Below are positions 45,936 to 55,122 of a stretch of DNA of 64,000 bases, piece after piece. A model generated the notes under the pieces. It did no database searches and was not told the origin of the DNA. It saw only the letters and a program-made list of their open reading frames with translations. The stretch spans positions 124,001-188,000 of the forward strand of contig NZ_JAROCY010000001.1 in the NCBI RefSeq assembly GCF_029436685.1. The letters are read 5' to 3'. The stretch is from Novosphingobium cyanobacteriorum. Lineage in GTDB: Bacteria; Pseudomonadota; Alphaproteobacteria; Sphingomonadales; Sphingomonadaceae. The position numbers and the translations under genes are program-made. Within the stretch, counting starts at the first letter, position 1, and each line of letters opens with the position of its first letter.

Positions 45936-47050
45936 TGCGCGTTCTCCTCAACCTTCAGCACGCCGCGGCGCATCTGGTCGCGCTCCATCGACTGGAACAG
46001 CGCGGTGAAGTTCCCTTCGCCGAAGCCTTCGTCCTTCTTGCGCTGGATGAATTCGAAGAACACCGGGCCGATCTGCGTTTCCGAGAAGATCTGCAGCAGC
46101 AGGCGCGGGTCGCCCTCCTGGGTCGATCCGTCGAGCAGGATGCCGCGCCGCTGCAGCTCGTCCACCGGTTCGCCATGGCCGGGCAGCCGCTCGTCGAGCA
46201 TTTCGTAATAGGTGGCGGGCGGGGCGGACATGAAAGGAGTGCCGCTGGCCTTCAGCGTGTCCCACCCGGCGATCAGGTCGTCACAGGCAAAGGCGATGTG
46301 CTGGATCCCCTCGCCATTGTAGGCGCGCAGGAATTCCTCGATCTGTCCGCCGCCCGCTTTCGCCTCCTCGTTCAGAGGAATGCGGATCTTTCCGTCTGGC
46401 GCGGTCATCGCGCGGCTGGTCAGGCCGGTGTATTCGCCCTTGATGTCGAAATAACGGATCTCGCGAAAGCCGAAGACGCGTTCATAGAACGCCGCCCAGT
46501 GCGCCATGCGCCCGCCATAGACGTTGTGGGTAAGGTGATCGATGGTGTGGAAGCCGGCGCCCACCGGGCGGCGGTCCACGCCGGGCAGATATTCGAAATC
46601 GATGTCATAGATCGAAAGGTCGCCCTGCGGCGCGCCTTCATAGCGGTCGATCAGGTAGATGATCGAGCCGCCGATGCCGCGAATGGCCGGCAGGCGCAGT
46701 TCCATCGGGCCGGTGGTGACCTCGACCGGTTCCGCGCCGCGCTCGATCGCTGCGGCATAGGCGTGGGCCGCGTTGCGCACGCGCCAGCCCATGCCGCAGG
46801 CCGATGGGCCGTGTTCGGCGGCGAAATAGGCGGCGGGGCTGCGCGGTTCATAATTGGCGATCAGGTTGATCCCGCCCTGGCGCCACAGCTGCACCGCCTT
46901 GGACCGGTGGTTGGCGATGTGGGTGAAGCCCATCCGCGCGAAGACCGGCTCCAGCGTGCCGGCTTCCAGCGCGGAGAATTCGATGAATTCGAACCCGTCT
47001 AGCCCAAGGGGGTTTTCGAACAGGTCATTCGTGCCGGTCGGTCCGCTCAT
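45932..47050 (-). CDS. hppD: 4-hydroxyphenylpyruvate dioxygenase
   Basis: HppD converts 4-hydroxyphenylpyruvate to homogentisate with Fe(II) and oxygen. 372 residues with two VOC modules. The three iron ligands are visible in [26 protein letters not shown] and [11 protein letters not shown]. The C-terminal helix that closes the active site ([15 protein letters not shown]) is present. The start at 47050 follows AGGAGAG. First gene of the hppD-VOC-fahA-maiA operon, divergent from an Lrp-type regulator. Confidence 0.97.
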   Translation of the reverse strand: MSGPTGTNDLFENPLGLDGFEFIEFSALEAGTLEPVFARMGFTHIANHRSKAVQLWRQGGINLIANYEPRSPAAYFAAEHGPSACGMGWRVRNAAHAYAAAIERGAEPVEVTTGPMELRLPAIRGIGGSIIYLIDRYEGAPQGDLSIYDIDFEYLPGVDRRPVGAGFHTIDHLTHNVYGGRMAHWAAFYERVFGFREIRYFDIKGEYTGLTSRAMTAPDGKIRIPLNEEAKAGGGQIEEFLRAYNGEGIQHIAFACDDLIAGWDTLKASGTPFMSAPPATYYEMLDERLPGHGEPVDELQRRGILLDGSTQEGDPRLLLQIFSETQIGPVFFEFIQRKKDEGFGEGNFTALFQSMERDQMRRGVLKVEENAQ

Positions 47051-47122
47051 CGCCACTCTCCTGCTTGGCGGTTCGATCACTGTCCGCCTGATCGGCACAA
47101 TACCACAGCGGGTCTGCAAGGT

Positions 47123-47169
47123 CCGCGCATTTTGCGCGGGTCTCCGTCTATGCTATGCGTGAATCACGC
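47123..47169. promoter_or_regulatory. Two palindromes between hppD and the Lrp-type regulator
   Basis: CCGCGCA-ttt-TGCGCGG (47123-47139) and GCGTGA-a-TCACGC (47157-47169) are perfect inverted repeats with centres 32 bases apart, about three helical turns. Multiple phased sites are typical of Lrp/AsnC octamers. They lie in the shared promoter region, so the regulator probably controls both itself and the tyrosine operon. Confidence 0.5.
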
Positions 47170-47200
47170 GGATATTGCCACGTATTTGGAAGAACGATGC

Positions 47201-47662
47201 ATGGACCAACTTGATCGGCAGATTCTGGCGCAGCTGCAATCCGATTCGTCCCGCAGCCACGCGGAGCTGGCGGAAGCGGTGAACCTTTCGGCCTCGCAGG
47301 TCTCGCGCCGCATCGCGCGGCTGCAGGCGGATGGGGTGATCCGGCGGCAGGTGGCCTTGCTCGACGAACAGGCGCTCGGCCTGCAGGTGGAAGCTTTCGT
47401 GGCGGTGGCGATGGCGAGCTATGCGCCCGAGGCGGTGCGCCGTTTCCACGAACGCATATCGGCGTTGCCCGAAGTGCTGGACTGCTGCGCCACCACCGGG
47501 GATTCGGATTACCTGCTGCGCGTGGTGGCGCGGGACCTGCGCGCCTATTCGGCGCTGATGAACGAACAGATCCTCGGGCACGGCGATGTGGCCAGCGTTC
47601 GATCGAGCGTGGTGCTCGACCGGGTGAAGCAGACAACGCAGCTGCCGCTTCCGGCACGCTGA
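47201..47662 (+). CDS. Lrp/AsnC-family transcriptional regulator
   Basis: 153 residues. An N-terminal helix-turn-helix (LDRQILAQLQSDSSRSHAEL, LSASQVSRRIARLQADGVI) is followed by the RAM effector domain (VEAFVAVAMASYAPEA, VLDCCATTGDSDYLLRVVARD). The start at 47201 follows GGAAGAA. It is divergent from hppD and most likely senses tyrosine or an aromatic acid to control degradation; the ligand is inferred from position only. Confidence 0.93.
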   Translation: MDQLDRQILAQLQSDSSRSHAELAEAVNLSASQVSRRIARLQADGVIRRQVALLDEQALGLQVEAFVAVAMASYAPEAVRRFHERISALPEVLDCCATTGDSDYLLRVVARDLRAYSALMNEQILGHGDVASVRSSVVLDRVKQTTQLPLPAR

Positions 47663-47667
47663 CCCGA

Positions 47668-49356
47668 TCAGGCAATCCTGCGCGCGTTTCTTTCGGGGCC
47701 AAAGGCGCGCGCTATGTCGTCGGCGGGCATGGGCTTGCCATAGCGGTAACCCTGCGCCTCGTCGCAGCCCAGGTCCAGCAGCGCGGTTTCCTGCGCGGCC
47801 GTTTCCACACCTTCGGCAATCACGGTCAGGCCCAGCGAACGCGCCATGCCGATCACCGCCTGCACGATCGCCGCATCCTTGGTGTTGTGATCGATCTGCG
47901 CCACGAAGCTGCGGTCGATCTTCAGGCGGTTCAGCGGATACTTCTGCAGCAGGCTGAGCGAGGCGAAACCGGTGCCGAAATCGTCGAAGGCGATGTTCAC
48001 GCCAAGCACGTTCAGCTTGCGCAGCGCGACGGTGGATTCCTGGCTGTGCGGCAGCACCGTGTTCTCGGTGATCTCGATTTCCAGCCGCTCGGCCGGCAGG
48101 GCATTGGCCGCCAGGGCCGCGGCAACCACGCCGAGCAGCCGGCCCGACCGCAGTTGAGCCGGGAAAAGGTTGACGCTGACCCGCACAGCACCCAGCCCGG
48201 CCTTTTCCCATGCACCCGCCGTGCGGCAGGCTTCGGCTATGATCCAGTCCCCGGTTTCCTCGGCGATCGCGCTGTCCTGCAGCACCTCGATGAACGCGCC
48301 GGGGGGCAGCAGGCCATGTTCGGGATGGCGCCAGCGCAGCAGTGCCTCCACGCCTGAAAGCGCGCCGTCGGTCAGCGATACCTGCGGCTGGTACCACAGT
48401 TCGAACTCGCCCTGGGCCAGGGCGCGGCGCAGTTCCATCCCGGTGCGATGGCGCTGTTCCGACCGGTTCTGCATCGCGCGGGCGAAAAAGCGGCGTGCCC
48501 CGCCACCATCACTCTTGGCGCTGTAAAGCGCGAGGTCGGCTCGGGCGAGCAGTGCTTCGGCATCCTGCCCGTCGCTGGGATACATCGCGATGCCGACGCT
48601 GGTGCCCACGAACACCGTCTGCCCGGCGATCTCGAATGGCGCGCGCAACGCCTGGAAGTAATCCTTGACGATTGCATCGGCCATCACCGGATCGGTGCAT
48701 CCCGGAAGCAGGATCGCGAACTCGTCGCCACCCAGCCGTGCGACGAAACTGTCGGGCGATGTGGCAGAGAGGCGTGCCCCCACGGCGGCCAGCAACTTGT
48801 CGCCAGCGCTGTGCCCCATGCTGTCGTTCACGTCCTTGAACCCGTCGAGGTCCAGCAGCACCAGCGCGCACGGACCCTGGTCCACCTGTGCGGCCAGCCT
48901 GGCGTTCAGCGCGTTGCGGTTGGGCAGCGAGGTGAGCGTATCACAGTGGGCCAGGTGCTCCAGCCTTCGCCGCGCCGCGGTCCGGTCGGTAATGTCGCGG
49001 ATCAGTGCGCCAAACATCGGCTGGCCGTCCTCGAACCACATGGACAGCGAAAGGTCGACCGGAAACTCGCTGCCATCGGCATGGAGCGCAAGGATTTCAA
49101 CCGACTTGCCTGCAAGCCGGGATTCGCCGGTGCGGGCGGCACGGGCAAGGCCTGCGGTGTGGGCGGCGCGGTGCCGTTCGGGCATGATGATCGAAAGGGG
49201 CCGGCCCACGGCCTCGCACGCCGAATGACCGAACAGGTCTTCCGCCGCGCTGTTCCACGAAAGGATGGTATTGTCGGGCCCGGCGCAGATGGCGGCCGTC
49301 GCTGAATTGCCCAGCATCTGGGCATAACGGCCCTGCACCCTGCTTTCCTCGCTCAA
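47668..49356 (-). CDS. PAS-GGDEF-EAL cyclic-di-GMP protein
   Basis: 562 residues. A PAS domain (about 15-125, ICAGPDNTILSWNSAAEDLF) leads to a GGDEF domain (about 135-290) with an intact RLGGDEFAIL active site. An EAL domain follows (about 310-555) with GVEALLRW, the metal residues ENTVLP, FDDFGTGFASL and AEGVETAAQ. Both catalytic motifs are intact, so it may synthesise or degrade c-di-GMP depending on the PAS signal. No transmembrane segment is seen, so it is cytoplasmic. It converges on the Lrp-type gene with five bases between stops. Confidence 0.93.
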   Translation of the reverse strand: MSEESRVQGRYAQMLGNSATAAICAGPDNTILSWNSAAEDLFGHSACEAVGRPLSIIMPERHRAAHTAGLARAARTGESRLAGKSVEILALHADGSEFPVDLSLSMWFEDGQPMFGALIRDITDRTAARRRLEHLAHCDTLTSLPNRNALNARLAAQVDQGPCALVLLDLDGFKDVNDSMGHSAGDKLLAAVGARLSATSPDSFVARLGGDEFAILLPGCTDPVMADAIVKDYFQALRAPFEIAGQTVFVGTSVGIAMYPSDGQDAEALLARADLALYSAKSDGGGARRFFARAMQNRSEQRHRTGMELRRALAQGEFELWYQPQVSLTDGALSGVEALLRWRHPEHGLLPPGAFIEVLQDSAIAEETGDWIIAEACRTAGAWEKAGLGAVRVSVNLFPAQLRSGRLLGVVAAALAANALPAERLEIEITENTVLPHSQESTVALRKLNVLGVNIAFDDFGTGFASLSLLQKYPLNRLKIDRSFVAQIDHNTKDAAIVQAVIGMARSLGLTVIAEGVETAAQETALLDLGCDEAQGYRYGKPMPADDIARAFGPERNARRIA

Positions 49357-49467
49357 CCTTGCCCCCCGTGGTGGCCTGGATCGTTGACGGTCCGGACGGG
49401 GATAGGGAGAATGGGTTAACAGTCCGCGCGAAATGGCGCGCTATTTGTGCGGAAGAATTTGAATTTT

Positions 49468-50238
49468 CTAGGAAATGGTCTGTTCAGCTGACCACGGCTT
49501 GTGCGCGAACAGGATCACGTGCTCGAACGCCGCTTCGCCCGCCACGGGCAGCGTGCGGGCATCCATCGTCACCACGCTCACCGCAAAACCGGCCTTCGCC
49601 AGCAGCGCTGCAAAGTCCTCGTCCGGCGTGGCGGACCACACCGCCAGGATGCCGCCCGGCCGCAGCGCCGTCTTGGCCGCCTGCAGTCCCTCGATCGAAT
49701 AGAGCCAGTCGTTGACCCGGCGGGTCAGCCCCTCGGGCCCGTTGTCGACATCGAGCAGGATCGCGTCATAGGCCCCGTTCGCCGCCTCGATCAGCATGGC
49801 GACGTCATCCTGAACCAGCTGCACGCGCCCATCGTCGAGGCACCCGTCGGTGAGGCGCTTCATCGGCCCACGCGCCCAGGCGATGATCTCGGGCACGATC
49901 TCGGCCACGGTCACCCCGGCATCTCCGGCCAGCGTGGCCAGCGCCGCGCGCAGGGTGAACCCCATGCCATAGCCGCCGACCAGCAGCTGCGTGTCGGCCC
50001 GGTCGCCCAGCCGATCGCAGGTCATCGTCGCCAGCGCTTCTTCGGATGCGAAGATGTCGCTGCTCATCAGCTCGTTGTGATCAAGCAGGATGACGAAGTT
50101 CTCGCCATTGCGGACCAGCCGCAGCCGCGCGCCATCGGGCACGCGGGCGGTGCCGAGCAGCACGTCTCCGGGCAGCAGGCGCGAAGGTTCGCGCGCCGCT
50201 TTCGCTGGAGCGACGGGCGCGCTTTGGGTTGTCGCCAA
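49468..50238 (-). CDS. Spermidine-synthase-like SAM-dependent methyltransferase-fold protein
   Basis: 256 residues. The N-terminal beta region (GENFVILLDHNELMSSDI) resembles the tetramerisation/entry part of spermidine synthases. The Rossmann core has LLVGGYGMGFTLRAAL and DAILLDVDNGPEGL. Residues corresponding to the decarboxylated-SAM site are only partly recognisable, so whether it is a polyamine synthase or another enzyme of this fold is unclear. It is two bases downstream of the DUF6481 gene and likely co-transcribed. Confidence 0.78.
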   Translation of the reverse strand: MATTQSAPVAPAKAAREPSRLLPGDVLLGTARVPDGARLRLVRNGENFVILLDHNELMSSDIFASEEALATMTCDRLGDRADTQLLVGGYGMGFTLRAALATLAGDAGVTVAEIVPEIIAWARGPMKRLTDGCLDDGRVQLVQDDVAMLIEAANGAYDAILLDVDNGPEGLTRRVNDWLYSIEGLQAAKTALRPGGILAVWSATPDEDFAALLAKAGFAVSVVTMDARTLPVAGEAAFEHVILFAHKPWSAEQTIS

Positions 50239-50240
50239 GA

Positions 50241-50570
50241 TTACTTCTTCCGCGCCTTGCGCGCGGCATAGCGTGCATCGCGCAGCGCCTTGCGCTCCGC
50301 TTCGGAAAGGGCGGGCTTGGCCGAAGCCTTGGCCGCGGCGGCCTCTTCGGCCTGTTGAGCCTTGAGCGCCTGTGCTTCCTCGCGCGCGATCCGTGCGGCT
50401 TCGCGCTTGGCGGCGGCGGCCTCTTCACGTGCCTTTTCGCGGGCTATGCGTTCGGCCTCAACCGCCGGGTCGACGGGAGGCTTGGCCTTCAGCTTTGCCA
50501 GCGCCTTTTCGCGGGCGGCGATTGCGGCGTTGCGCCGGTCGTTGAGTCCGGGTTCCTTGTAAGCTGCCAT
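50241..50570 (-). CDS. DUF6481 family protein
   Basis: 109 residues starting MAAYKEPGLNDRRNAAIAAREKAL-type sequence (key motif LNDRRNAA). It is almost entirely one long Ala/Glu/Lys/Arg-rich helix, with C-terminal ALRDARYAARKARKK. I recognise the NDRR start as DUF6481, found in sphingomonads. The strong positive tail suggests nucleic-acid binding, but this is speculation. Upstream is a 186-base gap from the PII-like gene. Confidence 0.8.
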   Translation of the reverse strand: MAAYKEPGLNDRRNAAIAAREKALAKLKAKPPVDPAVEAERIAREKAREEAAAAKREAARIAREEAQALKAQQAEEAAAAKASAKPALSEAERKALRDARYAARKARKK

Positions 50571-50687
50571 GGTGTCTTGCGAATTCCTGTACGTTTCTCA
50601 AACCTTCGCCCAGGCGGGGCTGGGCGGCTGGTCGCGAACAGGAAGGGGAGAGAGAGGGCACCCCGATATCCATGCAGGGCGACATCA

Positions 50688-50717
50688 GCGGGGCCGCGCT
50701 ACCAGCAACGGCCCCGC
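50688..50717 (-). terminator. Hairpin after the DAB/PII operon
   Basis: GCGGGGCCG (50688-50696) pairs perfectly with CGGCCCCGC (50709-50717), 40 bases after the PII-like gene stop. There is no clear T run on the minus strand, so it may be a weak or Rho-assisted terminator. Confidence 0.45.
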
Positions 50718-50756
50718 ATGTCACGGATTATGCGCGTGCCCCACCAGGGCCCCGTG

Positions 50757-51104
50757 TCAGGCAACCTTGGCGAAGTAGTCCGAGCGCATCACTTCCACGT
50801 CGGAAAGGAAGGTCACTCCGGCGCGCGTTTCAAACAGCCGGGCCAGCCCGCGAGCCACTTCGGCGATCGCCTGTTCCTCGGCCACGCCCACGAACATCAC
50901 CAGCCCGCTGCGGTCGTTGAAGATGGTCTTGCCCTGGTGAAACCCGCCGTGGCCCAGCCCGGCGACATCGCGGATCATCGTCCATCCGCCCACCTTCGCC
51001 GCGGCGAGCAGGTCTTCCACCAGCGAACGGTCTTCGGCGTGGATCACGATCTCGATCTTCTTCAGGCGGTGGAGGACAAGGCCTCCGCTTGCGGCGACAG
51101 TCAT
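50757..51104 (-). CDS. PII-like protein of the DAB operon
   Basis: 115 residues of a ferredoxin-like PII fold (LKKIEIVIHAEDRSLVEDLL, VGGWTMIRDVAGLGHGG, VTFLSDVEVMRSDYFAKV). The GlnB T-loop Tyr context and the Walker-like BGHGR loop of classical PII are not present, which fits the divergent PII-like proteins (CPII/SbtB type) found with inorganic-carbon transporters. It lies 30 bases after dabA and probably regulates the transporter in response to nucleotides or bicarbonate. Confidence 0.83.
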   Translation of the reverse strand: MTVAASGGLVLHRLKKIEIVIHAEDRSLVEDLLAAAKVGGWTMIRDVAGLGHGGFHQGKTIFNDRSGLVMFVGVAEEQAIAEVARGLARLFETRAGVTFLSDVEVMRSDYFAKVA

Positions 51105-51134
51105 CGTTTCAGGCTCCTGTGAAATGGGTTTGGT

Positions 51135-53615
51135 TCAGTTCGCGGCCAGTTCATCGTCACGCCGCCACTGGCGCGCCTTGCCGGTTTCCGGGTCGATCAC
51201 CACAAGATGGACCCACCCCTTGCCGAACAGCCGGCCAAGGATGTCGTTGGCGGCCACCACCGCCTCCACCCGCGCGATCGGCGCGTGGACGAAGGTGATC
51301 AGGCGCTGCGGCACGTGGAACGGGGTGCCGTCGTCATGGAACAGCGACTGGCGCGGCAGGCCGACCTTCAGATCCCCGCCATTGCCCTGGACCACGCCGA
51401 TTCCGCCGACGACGTTCTGCGTGGTCTTGTCGCCCGAACCGTAGCGTTCGTTGTCCAGCGTGGAGAACAGGTACTGGCAGTTGATCCACTGCGCGACCAC
51501 CATCGGCGCGGTGAGGATGGTGGTCAGCGCCGATCCATCCTCGTCCTGCCGCCAGTCATAGCTGTGCAGGAAAGCGCGACCGTCGAGGTCGAGATCCTCG
51601 GTCAGCCAGCGTTCGCCCACAATGAAGGCGGCGTTGCCGGAAAGGCCCCATTCGGGCCGTACCTCGCCCCAGTGCGCCGCGCCGGTCAGCAGGTCGTCCG
51701 CCGTCCGCCCCAGCAGCTGCGCCCGCCGTTCGCGGTTGGCCTGGCCTGCCTTGGCAAGCGCGGCTTCCAGCCGGGCAAGGTCCTGCGCATGGCTGGCAGG
51801 CACGCTGGCGCGGTCGAACAGCGTCATCTCGTCGGTGGTGGTATTGTGCTCGGCAGCGATGAACACGCTGTCCTCCGCAATGGCCAGGCCCTGTTCCAGC
51901 AGCGTGGCGCGCACCTGTCCTTCGTTGAGGATGGCGGCGAGGATGCGCGCGTTGGTTCCCCCGGCATGGCCGCCACAGGCTCCGCAATCCAGCGCCGCGG
52001 CATAGGGGTTGTTCACCGCGCAACCGCCGTGGCCGGCCAGCACCACCAGCCGCGCGGTGGGCAGGGGCAGCCCGGTCAGGCGGATCATCGCTGCGGCATA
52101 GCCGGCCTTTTCCTCCAGCGTGAACACCGGCTTTTCACCGTGCAGTTGCGGTGCCAGCGCCTCGGGCCGGGGCGGGGCAAACGCGGCGGCAATGCGCCGG
52201 GCCAGCCGCGGCGCCACGGTGCGCGCCGCCATGGCAAGCCCGGCAAACGGTCCGGTCGCTTCCGCCGTCGCAAAGGCGGTGGCCGCGCCCTGCTTGGCCG
52301 AGCCAAACAGGCCTGCGGCCCGCCGCGCCCGCGCTTGCGCATCGGCCCAGGCCCGTGCCTCCGCCTCGCGGCCCGGCGCGGGCGCTTCGGTCACGTCATA
52401 CTGCGGGGCCAGAAGCACCGGCAGCATCCGGTTGCGCCGTGCCGCACCATGGCGATGCAGCGCGATGGGCAGGCCGAAGAACCCGGCATAGCCCAGCGTG
52501 GCGAAGTTCCCCTGCGCCTCCAGCGCGCGGCGGAACGGTTCGGACCGCACATCGATGCAGAAAACCACCTGCGCATCGGGCCGCGCCGCTTGCGGCGGGC
52601 TCAGCGTCGCCTTCTGCAGATGCGCGCTGATCGCGTCGCGCACGTTGATCTCGGCCGCTTCCATGAAGATGTGGCCAAGCACCGCGGGCTCTATGGCGGA
52701 CACTTCGCGGAAGGCCTTGCTCCATGGCACATCGGCCAGGCCGAAGTGCGCGGCCAGATCGGCCCCTGCGTCGGGCGCAGCGGCAGCTTGCGCGGGCGGC
52801 GGCACGGCCCCCGCGCGGTCGAGCAGCATCCACAGCGCCAGCAGGTCGGCCATCGTTGCAGGCGCACCGGCGGCATATTCAGGATCGGCGTTCTCGGTGC
52901 GCCAGCGGATGTGGCCGGCCCAGCCGGGCAGCTGCGCCACAAAGCGGGCGAGGTAGGCTTCCTCGGCACCGGCCTCCACTTCGGCCGCGACCAGCCCTTC
53001 GGCAATCGCTTCCAGCGGATCGCGGGGCACGGCCAGCATCAACTGCCGCCCGGCTTTCCCGGCAAGGTTGCGGAAATCGGGATCGTGCGGGGCCAGCGCC
53101 AGCACGGCGCGATAGAGGCCCAGCTCCCGGTCAGGCATCGGCGATGCGGCCTGCCCCTGGTCAAAGAACGCGGTGCACCACTTGGCAAGGAACGCAGCAG
53201 CCGGGCTCGGCTGCGTGGTGTGCGCTTCCACCTGCGGCTCGGGCAGGTGCATCAGCCGCGCCATCAGCAGGTCCACGCGTGTCAGGTCGGGGCCGGCGTT
53301 GGCAAATGCGGTTTCCAGACCACCCAACCGGGTGATGGCGGCACGGCGCAGTGCGGCTTCATCCACTCGGCCAGCCTTCAGCAGCGCGCGCCATTGCGCC
53401 AGTGGCAGCGCCTGCCGCGCGCCGAAACGGCTGGCGGCGGCGGCCACCGCCTCGTGGAATGGCAGTTCTTCGAAACCGGCGAGGGGGTTGACCGCGATGG
53501 CGCTTTCCAGCGGCCAGAGCGGCGGGACGGTGCGCGCAGCAAGGGCAACCAGCCCGGCCACTTCGGTGCGTGAAAGGATCGGGTCGACCGCAGTCATGGG
53601 GGACAGCATGTTCAT
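51135..53615 (-). CDS. dabA: DabA, zinc subunit of the DAB inorganic-carbon pump (UPF0753/DUF2309)
   Basis: 826 residues, similar to the length of known DabA. DabA is a beta-carbonic-anhydrase-like subunit that, with membrane partner DabB, drives one-way hydration of CO2 to bicarbonate in the cytosol. The zinc ligands can be placed: C353 and D355 in VVFCIDVRSEP, H529 in VLAGHGG and C544 in ALDCGACGGH. The spacing C-x-D and H-x14-C matches the characterised ligands (C351, D353, H524, C539) of the Halothiobacillus protein. It follows dabB by 25 bases and precedes a PII-like gene. Confidence 0.94.
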   Translation of the reverse strand: MNMLSPMTAVDPILSRTEVAGLVALAARTVPPLWPLESAIAVNPLAGFEELPFHEAVAAAASRFGARQALPLAQWRALLKAGRVDEAALRRAAITRLGGLETAFANAGPDLTRVDLLMARLMHLPEPQVEAHTTQPSPAAAFLAKWCTAFFDQGQAASPMPDRELGLYRAVLALAPHDPDFRNLAGKAGRQLMLAVPRDPLEAIAEGLVAAEVEAGAEEAYLARFVAQLPGWAGHIRWRTENADPEYAAGAPATMADLLALWMLLDRAGAVPPPAQAAAAPDAGADLAAHFGLADVPWSKAFREVSAIEPAVLGHIFMEAAEINVRDAISAHLQKATLSPPQAARPDAQVVFCIDVRSEPFRRALEAQGNFATLGYAGFFGLPIALHRHGAARRNRMLPVLLAPQYDVTEAPAPGREAEARAWADAQARARRAAGLFGSAKQGAATAFATAEATGPFAGLAMAARTVAPRLARRIAAAFAPPRPEALAPQLHGEKPVFTLEEKAGYAAAMIRLTGLPLPTARLVVLAGHGGCAVNNPYAAALDCGACGGHAGGTNARILAAILNEGQVRATLLEQGLAIAEDSVFIAAEHNTTTDEMTLFDRASVPASHAQDLARLEAALAKAGQANRERRAQLLGRTADDLLTGAAHWGEVRPEWGLSGNAAFIVGERWLTEDLDLDGRAFLHSYDWRQDEDGSALTTILTAPMVVAQWINCQYLFSTLDNERYGSGDKTTQNVVGGIGVVQGNGGDLKVGLPRQSLFHDDGTPFHVPQRLITFVHAPIARVEAVVAANDILGRLFGKGWVHLVVIDPETGKARQWRRDDELAAN

Positions 53616-53640
53616 CGGCGTTCTCCTGGCGAAGTGCGGT

Positions 53641-55023
53641 TCAGTTGGCGGCGGGGCGAAACGCGCCGGCGTTGATCAGGTGGACATAGAGCTGCGGCGG
53701 CAGGGCGCGGCGCGCGTTGAGGCGCTGCTGCTGCCACAGCCATGCGCCAAGGAAGGCCGCGAGCAGGCCGACCAGCGCCCAGCCGGGCACCAGCGCCGGG
53801 GCATCCGGCCCAACCGCCCGGTGGATCAGCGCAAGGCCTGCGGCGTGGAGGGCGACCAGTGCGATCACGCCACCGGCCAGCGCGACGCGGGCACGCGCCG
53901 GGGCGGCGCTGCCGATCGAACCCGCCAGCGTGGCCACGGCGGTGGCGATGCCCAGCAACAGCGGCACCAGCGTGGCGTCACCTTTACCAAGCAGCACCAG
54001 CAGGCCGCCAAGCACCAGCGTGACCAGCGCGGCGGCAGGGATGGCGAAACCGGCCGTTTCCCTGCCTTCCGGGCGGGGCTTCATGCCCACGGCCGATCCC
54101 GATCCAAGGAACAGCCAGGCCTTGAACAGGCCGTGCGCCACGATGTGCCACAGCGCGGCGGCATAGGCGCCAAGGCCGCAGCTCATGATCATGAAGCCCA
54201 TCTGCGAAACGGTTGACCCGGCCAGTGCGCGCTTCACGTCCGGGCGCACCATCATGATGCCCACGCCGTGGATCGCAGCGACAAGGCCGACGATCAGTGC
54301 GGCAAGGCGGGCAGCCGGCGCGGCCTCGAACAGGGGGGCGAAGCGGATCAGCAGAAATCCGCCGGCATTGACCAATCCGGCGTGCATCAGCGCAGAGACC
54401 GGCGTGGGCGCAGTCATTGATGAAAGCAGCCAGCCGGAGAAGGGGGGAAGGGCGCAACGCGCGGCTGCGGCCACCAGCAGGAGCAGGGCGGCAGGCACGG
54501 CGACGGTGGCAGGCATGGCGGGCGTGGCGGCGAGGACGGTGGCGATGTCCGCCGATCCAGCTTGCCAGCCCAGCAGGGCAAGGCCCGCAACCAGCGCGCC
54601 ATCGCCGATCAGGAAGGCACGGCGGGTGCGGCGGGCGCTGGCCTGCGCTTCTGCCCAGCCGCTGCGGTGGCCGATCAGCGCGGCAAGCAGCACCCCGCTG
54701 GCCAGCCAGGCGATCCCCAGCACGATCAGGTTCTGGCTGGTGACGAAGGCGAGCACGCTCGCGGCGAGCAGGCCGAGCCGTGCGTAGTAGCGGCCCTGAT
54801 GCGGATCGGCGCGCATGTAGCGCAGCGAAAAGGTGGCAACAACCGCCGCGACGAAAAGCGTCAGCGCACCGATGGCGATCGAGAGCGGGGGCAGGCCGGC
54901 GGGCGCGCCGCGCAGCAGCACCTCTGCCCCTTCGATGGCCAGGACCAGCCAGAGCGAAACGGCGACGAGCTGGCCGGGCAGCGTTCCGGGTTGTGAGGAC
55001 CTTGGCGAGTGTGAGCTGTGCAT
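53641..55023 (-). CDS. dabB: DabB, proton-conducting membrane subunit (NuoL/MrpA-like)
   Basis: 460 residues with about a dozen membrane helices, of the proton-conducting antiporter family. Characteristic residues are in LPPFSGWLLSSMTAPTPVSA, MHAGLVNAGGFLLIRF, RPDVKRALAGSTVSQMGFM and WHIVAHGLFKAWLFLGSGS, covering the conserved Lys and His channel positions. DabB couples cation gradient to DabA activity. The start MHSSHSPRSS follows AAAGGGG. It is the first gene of dabB-dabA-PII and is divergent from a LysR regulator. Confidence 0.92.
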   Translation of the reverse strand: MHSSHSPRSSQPGTLPGQLVAVSLWLVLAIEGAEVLLRGAPAGLPPLSIAIGALTLFVAAVVATFSLRYMRADPHQGRYYARLGLLAASVLAFVTSQNLIVLGIAWLASGVLLAALIGHRSGWAEAQASARRTRRAFLIGDGALVAGLALLGWQAGSADIATVLAATPAMPATVAVPAALLLLVAAAARCALPPFSGWLLSSMTAPTPVSALMHAGLVNAGGFLLIRFAPLFEAAPAARLAALIVGLVAAIHGVGIMMVRPDVKRALAGSTVSQMGFMIMSCGLGAYAAALWHIVAHGLFKAWLFLGSGSAVGMKPRPEGRETAGFAIPAAALVTLVLGGLLVLLGKGDATLVPLLLGIATAVATLAGSIGSAAPARARVALAGGVIALVALHAAGLALIHRAVGPDAPALVPGWALVGLLAAFLGAWLWQQQRLNARRALPPQLYVHLINAGAFRPAAN

Positions 55024-55122
55024 CGAAAACCCCTTTCGGGGCCGCCAATGCCGTGTGGTGTTGAATTGGTGAAACGAGTTGTTGAAATGGGAACCATTGA
55101 CAAAATGCATGATTGAAGTGAG
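55024..55122. promoter_or_regulatory. Shared promoter region of dabB and the LysR gene
   Basis: Ninety-nine bases separate the divergent starts. TTGA motifs recur at 55061, 55082, 55097 and 55113, including ATTGACaaaatgcatgATTGAAG at the LysR end. LysR proteins usually bind such AT-containing repeats in a divergent promoter. The regulation is inferred from layout. Confidence 0.45.

Noticed and set aside
51207..53573. 788-codon frame antisense to dabA
   Set aside because: DabA carries all four zinc ligands at the right spacing; the antisense frame is Arg/His/Gly-rich with no recognisable family.
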